From positions 1-40,411 of the forward strand of contig CACWXL010000014.1 of the NCBI GenBank assembly GCA_902764825.1: a stretch of 40,411 bases of DNA. Reading direction: 5' to 3'. How positions within the stretch are numbered: the stretch's first letter is position 1; every line of letters starts with the position of its first letter. Below are positions 8,633 through 16,104 of this stretch, piece after piece. The notes beneath the pieces were generated by a model. That model was not told where the DNA came from and did no database searches. It worked only from the letters and a program-made list of their open reading frames with translations. Source of the DNA: Oscillospiraceae bacterium (GTDB taxonomy: Bacteria; Bacillota; Clostridia; Saccharofermentanales; Saccharofermentanaceae). The translations under genes and the position numbers were made by a program.

Positions 8633-8661
8633 ATTATACAGACCTGTCTTCAAAAGAACAA
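8633..8661 (-). promoter_or_regulatory. Promoter of the DUF4015-serS unit
   Basis: On the minus strand, TTGTTC (8661-8656) is followed after 17 bases by TATAAT (8638-8633). The expected start point falls almost on the first ATG codon (8625), leaving little or no leader. Confidence 0.75.
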
Positions 8662-8689
8662 ATGACATCAAGAAAAGTATACCTTCCTG

Positions 8690-8698
8690 TGATAAAAT
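8690..8698 (+). promoter_or_regulatory. Possible extended -10 for the Nudix-YigZ-HtrA unit
   Basis: TGA-TAAAAT is an extended -10-like element about 36 bases before the start codon. No convincing -35 is visible, so this is tentative. Confidence 0.4.
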
Positions 8699-8734
8699 CA
8701 GATTATAAATAATTGATCTTCGGGTTGGTAGGAT

Positions 8735-9160
8735 ATGATAGTTCGCAACTGTTCAGGTGGAATCGTTTTTGCAGGAGACAAGGTTTTGCTTGTCAGCAAC
8801 GATAAGCATGAATGGGGTTTTCCCAAAGGTGCCGTCAAGAGCAGCGCCGATCTTTCCTTATCAGCTTTTGCGAAGGACAGAGTTAAGATCGAGACTGATG
8901 TTGATGCAAGAGTCATAGCTCCTTGCGGCAAGACCAATTATGAGTTCTATTCGGTCTCAAGAAGGAAGCCTGTTCACAACAATATCTCCTGGTTCGTCAT
9001 GGAGAGCGAGAGCGAGGAATGCAAGGCTTTTCCTGAATCAGGCACGATCGAATGCAGGTTCGTTGAGGTCGCAAAGGCTTTGGACGAGATCACATACAGC
9101 CAGGACAAATCCCTTTTGATGATGGCTTACCAGAAGTACAGGGAGAGCATCAAGGATTGA
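8735..9160 (+). CDS. Nudix-fold protein with degenerate Nudix box
   Basis: The 141-residue protein has the Nudix fold signature: GGIVFAGDKVLLVSND leading to WGFPKGAV (27-34). The Nudix box should then read G-x5-E-x7-R-E-x2-E-E. Here residues 32-56 run GAVKSSADLSLSAF, then AKDRVKIETDV, so most of the metal-binding glutamates are gone. I infer that it binds a nucleotide-like ligand or RNA rather than hydrolysing it, or that it uses other residues. Its TGA overlaps the TTG start of the next gene, so the pair is likely translationally coupled. GGTAGGA lies just before the ATG. Confidence 0.75.
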   Translation: MIVRNCSGGIVFAGDKVLLVSNDKHEWGFPKGAVKSSADLSLSAFAKDRVKIETDVDARVIAPCGKTNYEFYSVSRRKPVHNNISWFVMESESEECKAFPESGTIECRFVEVAKALDEITYSQDKSLLMMAYQKYRESIKD

Positions 9161-9798
9161 GCCGGAGCATCACATTAAGCAGGATTGGCGATTCCAGGAT
9201 CGAAGTAAAAAAGTCGGTCTTTATCGGAAGAAGTTTCCATATAAGTTCACCTGAGCAGGCAACGGAATTTCTGGCTGCCGAGCGCAAGAAATATCCTGAC
9301 GCAAGGCATCTTTGTTATGCGTGGGTCACAGGCGGCGAGAATGCCAGACAGAAATCCAGCGACGACGGTGAGCCGCAGGGCACTGCAGGACAGCCGTTGC
9401 TGGAGCTCCTTACTTCAAACGGTTTTACGGACACTCTTATCTGCGTCACGAGATATTTCGGAGGGACGCTTCTCGGAACGGGCGGGCTTCGAAGGGCATA
9501 TTCGGACAGCGGAAGGCTGGCTCTTGAAGCAGGTGATCCTGTCGTTTTGATACCGGCTTTGAAGTGGAGAAGGAATATCTCTTATCCTGCATTCGAGATG
9601 TTATCCAGAAAGGCTTCATCTTCGGGCTGGACTCTTGAGAATATCGAATACGGGCAGGATGTAGTTTTCGATATCATCGTGCCGGAGGAGTCGGAAGACG
9701 AGCTCATCAGATATTGTCTTGATCTTACGGGCGGGGCTTTGCAGCTCAAGGATCCGGAGAGCCTTCTTATGATGGGCGCGAAAACAGATATCTCCTGA
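9157..9798 (+). CDS. YigZ / IMPACT family protein
   Basis: This 213-residue protein belongs to the YigZ/IMPACT family, linked to translation regulation in eukaryotes and of uncertain function in bacteria. The full signature is present: EVKKSVFIGRSF, DARHLCYAWV, SSDDGEPQGTAGQPLLELL and VTRYFGGTLLGTGGLRRAYS. The C-terminal part (about 130-213) would be the ferredoxin-like second domain. It starts with TTG at 9157, which overlaps the preceding TGA (TTGA); GGGAG at 9141-9145 is 11 bases away. No in-frame ATG retains the conserved N-terminus. Confidence 0.9.
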   Translation: MSRSITLSRIGDSRIEVKKSVFIGRSFHISSPEQATEFLAAERKKYPDARHLCYAWVTGGENARQKSSDDGEPQGTAGQPLLELLTSNGFTDTLICVTRYFGGTLLGTGGLRRAYSDSGRLALEAGDPVVLIPALKWRRNISYPAFEMLSRKASSSGWTLENIEYGQDVVFDIIVPEESEDELIRYCLDLTGGALQLKDPESLLMMGAKTDIS

Positions 9799-9881
9799 AC
9801 TTGCGATTTAGACCAAAATCGCCCAAAATAGTCGGAGCATTTAGATTAAACTTAAGCAAAACAAGATTCAGAGGAACAGAT

Positions 9882-11138
9882 ATGGAGAATCAGAACACAG
9901 AGCAGAATGAAGTAAAGAGAAGAGATTCTGCGGTTGATCCGAAGGAGCGGACATTCCGTCATACACTGGCGGTCATGTCGGTGGTCCTTTTTATCTGCGT
10001 GCTGTTTTCCTGTTTCCAGACCATCTATATATTCAAGCTTAATACCGGCCTTGAAGGGGTAATGTCCTATACAAGGATCTTCAAGGATAATAAGAAAGCA
10101 GACTGCGAAGGTGCCATAGAATCCATTGAAGGATCCGCAAAAAGCGAACCTTCGGAATTGCCGGAACCCTGGTTCTCCATAGAGGAGGCATCCTCCGTTA
10201 ACAAGCAGAGGATGACGACTGTCGATATCGTAAAGAAGGTAAGCCCTGCGACAGTGCCGATAAGCATCATCGGCGTGGATGACGGCAAAGAGACCAAGAT
10301 CGGTTCAGGCACGGGCTTCATTATCACTGATGACGGATATATAGTCACAAACCAGCATGTTGTTGTCATTGCCGATCAGTCGGTAAGCACATATTATGTT
10401 ACGGTCATTCTTCCTGATGAGGAGAGCCCCGTCAGAGCCGAGATCGTAGGAAGCGATGTCCAGACAGATATCGCAGTCCTTAAGGTAACGACGGACAAAA
10501 AGCTTCCGTGCGTTACCATGGGCGATTCTGATACTCTTCAGGCTGGCGAGCTTGCCATTGTCATCGGAAATGCCATGGGCAGGTTCGATGATTCGGTTAC
10601 GGTAGGCGTTATCTCCGCTCCTTCCAGAGAGATCAACCGCAACGGTTATTTTGTGGACATCATCCAGACGGACGCTGCCATCAATCCCGGCAACAGCGGC
10701 GGACCGCTTATCAATTCCTTCGGTGAGGTTATCGGCATTACCAACGCCAAGATCGTAACATCCACGTCTGAGAGCCTCGGTTTTGCTATCCCGGTCAATT
10801 CTGTAAAGAAGATCATCGAGAGCATCATCAATTACGGAAAAGTTGTCGGCCGTCCTTATCTCGGCGTATCTCTTCAGTATGTTGCCGACGATTCTTATTT
10901 CGGAGCCAGAGGCGGCGTATATGTTGCAGAGATCGTTAAGAACGGCCCTGCTGACAAGGCCGGATTTGAACTTGGTGACAAGGTTATCCGTTTTGACGGT
11001 GTTGAAATAAAAGAGACCGGTGATATTATTAGAGTGCGCGATTCACATAAGGTAGGCGATACGGTCGAGGTCGTTGTCGAGCGCGACGGCAAGGAAGTTA
11101 CCCTTAATATGGCAATAGGCGACAGTGCAGACTACTAA
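9882..11138 (+). CDS. HtrA/DegP-like membrane-anchored serine protease
   Basis: This S1C-family protease degrades or refolds damaged proteins outside the membrane. From the ATG at 9882 (GAGGA 6 bases upstream) it has 418 residues. One membrane helix lies at about 27-51, followed by a linker. The trypsin-like domain carries the catalytic triad H159 (VTNQHV), D196 (QTDIAVL) and S272 (GNSGGPL). One PDZ domain follows (about 327-418, from RPYLGVSL through VRDSHKVGDTVEVVVERDG). The open frame continues upstream to a TTG at 9801, but that start has no ribosome binding site. It resembles the HtrA-like proteases common in Bacillota. Confidence 0.95.
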   Translation: MENQNTEQNEVKRRDSAVDPKERTFRHTLAVMSVVLFICVLFSCFQTIYIFKLNTGLEGVMSYTRIFKDNKKADCEGAIESIEGSAKSEPSELPEPWFSIEEASSVNKQRMTTVDIVKKVSPATVPISIIGVDDGKETKIGSGTGFIITDDGYIVTNQHVVVIADQSVSTYYVTVILPDEESPVRAEIVGSDVQTDIAVLKVTTDKKLPCVTMGDSDTLQAGELAIVIGNAMGRFDDSVTVGVISAPSREINRNGYFVDIIQTDAAINPGNSGGPLINSFGEVIGITNAKIVTSTSESLGFAIPVNSVKKIIESIINYGKVVGRPYLGVSLQYVADDSYFGARGGVYVAEIVKNGPADKAGFELGDKVIRFDGVEIKETGDIIRVRDSHKVGDTVEVVVERDGKEVTLNMAIGDSADY

Positions 11139-11172
11139 TGTCAATCGTAATTTAATCTAAGGAAGTAATACT

Positions 11173-11304
11173 ATGCGCGGAGAAGGCAAGAATTTCGGAA
11201 CCAAGGTTTTGGCTTGGATACTCATCGGAGCTATGCTCCTGTCTTTTGTTTTCGCGATCATAGTTGTACTTGTCCAGCAGTTCGGTTTGAACAATCTGGG
11301 CTAA
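11173..11304 (+). CDS. Small single-pass membrane protein, 43 residues
   Basis: A short gene with AAGGA at 11159-11163 and an ATG 9 bases later. It encodes MRGEGKNFGTKVLAWI, then a membrane helix to about residue 35, and ends QQFGLNNLG. The basic start predicts the N-terminus inside. The layout resembles small DUF4044-like membrane proteins, but I do not recognise it with confidence. It follows the HtrA-like protease by 34 bases and is probably co-transcribed, so it may act on that protease or on membrane protein quality control; this is inference. Only 14 bases separate it from the convergent gene, and no terminator is visible there. Confidence 0.7.
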   Translation: MRGEGKNFGTKVLAWILIGAMLLSFVFAIIVVLVQQFGLNNLG

Positions 11305-11318
11305 AGGAGCAGTTCTTA

Positions 11319-13064
11319 TTACGGTACGTCCTTAATCTGATTTAATCCGTCACTGTTGAAAGAATAAGTGTATTCTTCTGCTTTCGACTGGATGAACTGC
11401 TGAAGGTTGTTCATCCTGAGGAAGCTGTTAACCATGTCATACCACTCCGGATTGGGTGATTCGGAGATGAAGTAGAGTACATAGAAAGTGCCGTCAACCT
11501 CGATCAGGGTCTTATCACCGAACTGTCTTTCATCAGCGAAGATCCAGGATGAAAGAGCCTGATTCAGCTTATTCTTGAAGATCTGGCTGTCATGGAGCAC
11601 TGAAAGCTGTCCCGCCAGGATATAGTCGTTGAAACGGTTCTCGACCTCGTTGCAGCTGTCTGCATCGTCGATGTAGTCGTAGATCTCCTGGGAAAGCGCC
11701 TGTGTTGCAGCTTTATCGGGTGTCATATCCTCAGCCTGGACATTGGCGGAGATAATGTAGCAGTTGCGGAGCTTTTCTGACATACGGACTCTTGATACGA
11801 ATACGATGATGATCGGGAATCCGTTGTCGTCGGGAATCAGAACGCCGTCGCCCTCTTTTCTTGCCTCATCGAAGAGCCAGTTCCTGATGTCTTCGTGTGA
11901 GAAGTCATCATAGCGGCAGTTCTGAATGAGGGTGGAATCCTTTTCCTGCAGAGTATTCTTGTAAACTCCGGAGAAATAAGGCGCAGCGCATGATTCGAAC
12001 TTGGCGGGATCCCCCTTCATGGCGTCGAGAATGGCCTGAGCGTGGAGATTTGCCGTATCGATGAATGCCTGCTCTCTCTGGTCGTAAGTCATGTGGATCA
12101 TCTTATAGCTTACGAGATCGTAGCTGTTTCTGGACTGGCTGTATGCTTCTTCGGCCTGGTCATCCGTAGCAGAGAGCTGGATGAGCTTCTCGCCGTCAGC
12201 GTAGTCATCTGTAAAGTATTTGCGGGCAAGGGTGTTGATGATGATCTGTTCGTCTACCTGGGTTCCGAATACGCCCTTGATATAGGTGTCGAGCGGAACT
12301 CCAAGTTCGTCTGCCTTGCTCTTAAGCCAGTTGATATATGCGCCGGCACGGTCGTAGTGGGCTTTCTCGATCGAATAACCCTGAGCCGTCGCGTCGTCGT
12401 AGAGGATCTCCATCTTCTGGAAGTCCTGTGCAGTTACATATCTGAAGTAATCTCTGTATGTTGCAAAGCTGTCGTCATCAAGATAAGGCGATAAGAGCTT
12501 CTGTTCGGCGTCTGCAGCGAAAAGGTCGACACCTTCGCTTAACAGTTCGTAATGATACATGAAGCTGAATTCACCGCTCGAGATGTCTCTGCCGTGAACA
12601 GTAAGTGGGCTTATGAACGAAGTGTCCATTCCCGTATCCAGAGCGAAAGTTACGGCTGCGATGATGGTTATCAGCAGCACACCAAGGATAACAAAGACGA
12701 TGCCGGCGTTGCGTCTGATATGGAACTTCTCGAGTGCGGCTTCGTTCTTGTCAAGATTGATCTCTGTTGGGATCACAGGTATCTCGGGTGCAGCTTCCTT
12801 AAGCTTGCCTCCTTTGCTTGCAGGCAGCGAAAGGCGCTTGGGAGCGGCTGCGGTCTCTGTTGATTTACCGGTTAGGAGCTCAGGATCGATCTCAGCGAGA
12901 TCGTTCAGAGTTACGCTCTTCTTGGACGACTCCGCGGGAGTGTCCATAAAATCGTCTGTGGGCTTGTTCTCGGAAGAGTCCAAGACCTCGGAATATGCAG
13001 AAGCCTCGCCGGTCTCCGGCTTACGGGCTTTTTTATCGTTATTGTTTTTGTTTTTACCCTTCAT
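11319..13064 (-). CDS. Membrane-anchored SurA/PrsA-like foldase, putative
   Basis: From the ATG at 13064 (AAAGGGGAA just upstream) the protein has 581 residues. An in-frame codon at 13100 is less likely. The first 115 or so residues are charged, disordered and cytoplasmic. One membrane helix follows (about RNAGIVFVILGVLLITIIA), and the remaining 440 residues are outside. The early external part (GRDISSGEFSFMYHYEL and the helices after it) resembles SurA/PrsA N-terminal chaperone domains. Two later stretches (IIIVFVSRVRMSEK and TLIEVDGTFYVLYFISE) look like the ends of parvulin domains, but they are diverged. A protein-folding role outside the membrane is plausible; prolyl isomerase activity is uncertain. 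Confidence 0.6.
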   Translation of the reverse strand: MKGKNKNNNDKKARKPETGEASAYSEVLDSSENKPTDDFMDTPAESSKKSVTLNDLAEIDPELLTGKSTETAAAPKRLSLPASKGGKLKEAAPEIPVIPTEINLDKNEAALEKFHIRRNAGIVFVILGVLLITIIAAVTFALDTGMDTSFISPLTVHGRDISSGEFSFMYHYELLSEGVDLFAADAEQKLLSPYLDDDSFATYRDYFRYVTAQDFQKMEILYDDATAQGYSIEKAHYDRAGAYINWLKSKADELGVPLDTYIKGVFGTQVDEQIIINTLARKYFTDDYADGEKLIQLSATDDQAEEAYSQSRNSYDLVSYKMIHMTYDQREQAFIDTANLHAQAILDAMKGDPAKFESCAAPYFSGVYKNTLQEKDSTLIQNCRYDDFSHEDIRNWLFDEARKEGDGVLIPDDNGFPIIIVFVSRVRMSEKLRNCYIISANVQAEDMTPDKAATQALSQEIYDYIDDADSCNEVENRFNDYILAGQLSVLHDSQIFKNKLNQALSSWIFADERQFGDKTLIEVDGTFYVLYFISESPNPEWYDMVNSFLRMNNLQQFIQSKAEEYTYSFNSDGLNQIKDVP

Positions 13065-13103
13065 ATTTTCCCCTTTAAATAAGATACAGGCTAAGGACAC
13101 TTT

Positions 13104-13131
13104 ACCATAAAAGAAGAAACAACACGGTCAA
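13104..13131 (-). promoter_or_regulatory. Promoter of the SurA/PrsA-like gene
   Basis: On the minus strand, TTGACC (13131-13126) is followed after 16 bases by TATGGT (13109-13104). It overlaps the divergent promoter of the YfhO operon. Confidence 0.6.
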
Positions 13132-13132
13132 T

Positions 13133-13161
13133 TTGTGCTATTATTAACACGTTTGTAATCT
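13133..13161 (+). promoter_or_regulatory. Promoter of the YfhO operon
   Basis: TTGTGC (13133-13138) is followed after 17 bases by TAATCT (13156-13161). A second option is the extended -10 TGC-TATTAT at 13136-13144, which has a weak -35. Confidence 0.55.
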
Positions 13162-13185
13162 AAGAATAATAAATTAAGGAATTTT

Positions 13186-16104
13186 ATGTGGGGAAAACCT
13201 AGTCCAATTCTGAAGGAAAAAAGAGGCACTTTCGGTCTTTTGAAAGAGTACTGGCCTCAGTTTTTACTGGCTTTTTTATTTCCGGCTCTTACGGTCCTTG
13301 CGGCATTTGCAGTCACCGGATGTTACCCGTTCGGTGACAGGACGATACTTACGGTCGACTTATACCATCAGTATTGCCCGTTCCTCGTAGCATTCAGAGA
13401 TAAGGTGCTTTCGGGAGAATCCCTGTTCTACAGCTGGAATGACGGTCTGGGACAGGAATATTACGCTGCCTATGCGAACTATGCGGCAAGCCCTCTTAAT
13501 ATCTTCTCTTTGTTCTTTACCGCCAAGACGATGCCGGTGTTTATCGAGTTCGTTACCTGTTTCCGTGCAGGCCTGGCGTCTTTGTTCATGCTGTTGTTCC
13601 TGTCTTCCAACGACAACAGGAGAATAGACAACATTACGGTCGTATTCAGTTCTTCATACGCTCTTTGCGGCTGGTTCATATCTTTTTTCTGGAACATAAT
13701 GTGGTGCGATGCGGTCGTCCTGCTTCCGCTCATTGCACTCGGATTAAAGAGACTTCTAGCAGATCGCAAGGTCGGACTGTACATTGTTACCCTCGCGATT
13801 GCGATCGCGAGCAACTACTATGCAGGCTATTTCATTTGCCTGTTCATGGTCATTTTTGCCCCGGCATACTATTTCTGCCTTTTCTCAGGGGAGAAGCCCA
13901 AGGGAGATCCCGGCAGGCTTTGCTTTAAGACATTTATCGGTGCAGCCTTCCGCTTCGCTTTTTCGAGCATTCTTGCGGCAGGCGCTTCTGCGGCCTTGAC
14001 CATCCCGACATATCTGATCCTTAAGAACTGCTCTGCCACGGGCGACCAGCTTAAGGTTGATTACGGTCTTCAGAATGACCTTTTCGACTTCTTCGGAAGA
14101 CTCATGGTAGCGGCAAATCCGAATATCAGAGACGGCATGGCTAATGTCTACAGCGGCATTGTCATAGTTCTCCTTCTGCCTTTATTCTTCCTGCTCCCAA
14201 AGAGAACCGGGATCAAGCTCAAGCATAAGATCGTCTTCGGCGTCCTCCTTGCGGTAATGTATTTAAGCCTTACCAACCGTACGCTCAATTTCATCTGGCA
14301 CGGCATGCATTTCCCGAACCAGATCCCTTACAGGGAATCTTTTATTATGAGCTTCCTTCTGGTGTTTATCGGATTCCTGACCATAAGAAGGATCAGGAGC
14401 CTTGGCGTTAAATATGTCACGGGAGCTGTCTTGAGTTCAGCAGCTTTCCTTATCCTTTACGAGAAGTTCGGCTCAGGCAACGAGGGCTATCTTCAGATCG
14501 GCGTAACCCTTCTGTTCCTTATCATTCAGGGCGCGGCGCTTCATACTGTAAGCAACATCAATGTTAAAAAGAGCGAGTTCTTCCTTGAGACACTTCTTAC
14601 CGTTACTATGATGGTCGAGATGTTCGCAGCATCCCTCATAACGATCGGTCTTGTCTGCAAGCACGAGGGCTTTACGAGTTATGCCCCTTACGGAAGGAAT
14701 CACGAAGAAGTCCATGCTTATGTTGAGCAGGCAGAGGGCTCTGAAGGCCATATGAACTTCGAGAGATCAGAACTCTATCCGAACAACGTCTGTGATCTGC
14801 AGTCCCTTTATAATGTTAAAGGTCTGTCGATCTTCTCATCGACGGCAAGAGAGAGCTTTGTTAAATATATGAGGAACTTCGGTTTCCATAACAATAATAT
14901 CAACGGCCTCAGAAACGCAGGTCTTACACGTGTTACGGCTACGCTCCTCAATGTAAGGAATCTCGTTGAGATCGATAAGACACAGGCCGTTCCTGCTCTT
15001 TTCGAACAGGAATACAAAGGCAAGGTCATAAGCTCCTGGGCTAACAAGGATGCCTTAAGCGTAGGCTTCATGACTGATCCTGCCGTCATTGATTATGCGC
15101 CTGATTATGATAATGATCTCAATGTTTTCTCCAAGACAAATGACTGGGTAAAGAGCATGGGCGCAGAAGATGTTTATAAGCCCGTAACACTCATTGCAGG
15201 CGATACTTCAGGTCTCATGACCGTAGACCGTGAGAGTTCGGCCATGGCATTTACGACCTCGAGCAACGTCCAGAATAATGAATATTCATTTAACGTCACG
15301 GTAAAAGACGCCGATATCGGTTCCGATATTTATCTGTATGCGAATTCGAAAAAGGGCGGCAACGTAACGATCAAGTGCGGCGATAAGACAAGGAAATTCG
15401 AGATCAGAAGCTTCCAGATCATTTCCTGCGGCGTATTTGACGGAACACCGATCGAAGTTTACGTTAAATATTCCGAATCACCGAGTTCAAATATCACTTT
15501 ATACGGCTATCAGCTCGACAGGGCAGGATATGACAGGATGCTCGAGAAGTTCTCCGACGAACAGCTTTTCGTATCTGAGTACGATACGACATCTCTGTCA
15601 GGCCATATCGATGTTAAGGAAGACGGGCTTTTATTTCTTTCGATTCCTTATGCTGAGGGCTGGAGCGCTGTTGTTGACGGCGAAAATGCCGAGATCACGC
15701 CTATCCAGGATGCCCTCATGGGGATCAGGCTTAAGGCAGGAAGCCATGACATTTCACTTAAGTACACACCTGCAGGATTTAAGGCAGGCCTTATCATAAG
15801 CATTGTATCGGTCATATCGATCGCATTGATAATTTCAGTATCTTTTATCATCAGCAGGAAAAAGGCTGCCAAGGCCAATGCGGCAGAAAAGCCTTCCGTT
15901 CCTGTGGAAGAAGGATCTTCTGATAAGGCCGGAGCGGAGCCTGAAGAGCCTTCCGAAGCTGGTGCTGCAGCTCCCGTCGAGGAGGTTCCCTTAGCAGCAG
16001 TTATGAATGGAGAAGACAGCTTTTCCGGCGCTGTGAATGAATCGGATAATGCAAACGTAAATTCGGCAGAAGACGGAAGTTATCCGGAGGTGAAGGATGA
16101 ATAA
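13186..16104 (+). CDS. YfhO family membrane protein
   Basis: This is a large polytopic membrane protein (972 residues) of the YfhO family, related to GT-C-type glycosyltransferases and implicated in sugar modification of wall polymers in Bacillota. The start has the family hallmark: a first membrane helix, then GCYPFGDRTILTVDLYHQY, with an aspartate placed like the GT-C catalytic residue, and later FYSWNDGLGQEYY. About a dozen helices fill residues 25-490. A beta-rich external domain (about 500-860), a last helix (near GLIISIVSVISIALIISVSF) and an acidic cytoplasmic tail rich in Ala, Glu, Pro and Ser follow. AAGGA lies 5 bases before the ATG. Its end overlaps the next gene by 8 bases. Confidence 0.9.
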   Translation: MWGKPSPILKEKRGTFGLLKEYWPQFLLAFLFPALTVLAAFAVTGCYPFGDRTILTVDLYHQYCPFLVAFRDKVLSGESLFYSWNDGLGQEYYAAYANYAASPLNIFSLFFTAKTMPVFIEFVTCFRAGLASLFMLLFLSSNDNRRIDNITVVFSSSYALCGWFISFFWNIMWCDAVVLLPLIALGLKRLLADRKVGLYIVTLAIAIASNYYAGYFICLFMVIFAPAYYFCLFSGEKPKGDPGRLCFKTFIGAAFRFAFSSILAAGASAALTIPTYLILKNCSATGDQLKVDYGLQNDLFDFFGRLMVAANPNIRDGMANVYSGIVIVLLLPLFFLLPKRTGIKLKHKIVFGVLLAVMYLSLTNRTLNFIWHGMHFPNQIPYRESFIMSFLLVFIGFLTIRRIRSLGVKYVTGAVLSSAAFLILYEKFGSGNEGYLQIGVTLLFLIIQGAALHTVSNINVKKSEFFLETLLTVTMMVEMFAASLITIGLVCKHEGFTSYAPYGRNHEEVHAYVEQAEGSEGHMNFERSELYPNNVCDLQSLYNVKGLSIFSSTARESFVKYMRNFGFHNNNINGLRNAGLTRVTATLLNVRNLVEIDKTQAVPALFEQEYKGKVISSWANKDALSVGFMTDPAVIDYAPDYDNDLNVFSKTNDWVKSMGAEDVYKPVTLIAGDTSGLMTVDRESSAMAFTTSSNVQNNEYSFNVTVKDADIGSDIYLYANSKKGGNVTIKCGDKTRKFEIRSFQIISCGVFDGTPIEVYVKYSESPSSNITLYGYQLDRAGYDRMLEKFSDEQLFVSEYDTTSLSGHIDVKEDGLLFLSIPYAEGWSAVVDGENAEITPIQDALMGIRLKAGSHDISLKYTPAGFKAGLIISIVSVISIALIISVSFIISRKKAAKANAAEKPSVPVEEGSSDKAGAEPEEPSEAGAAAPVEEVPLAAVMNGEDSFSGAVNESDNANVNSAEDGSYPEVKDE

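Noticed and set aside
9801..9881. 27-residue N-terminal extension of the HtrA-like protein from TTG 9801
   Set aside because: No ribosome binding site before it, while GAGGA fits the ATG at 9882.
12042..12494. 150-codon open frame opposite the SurA/PrsA-like gene
   Set aside because: It lies antisense to a gene with clear membrane helix and start site, and shows no family features.
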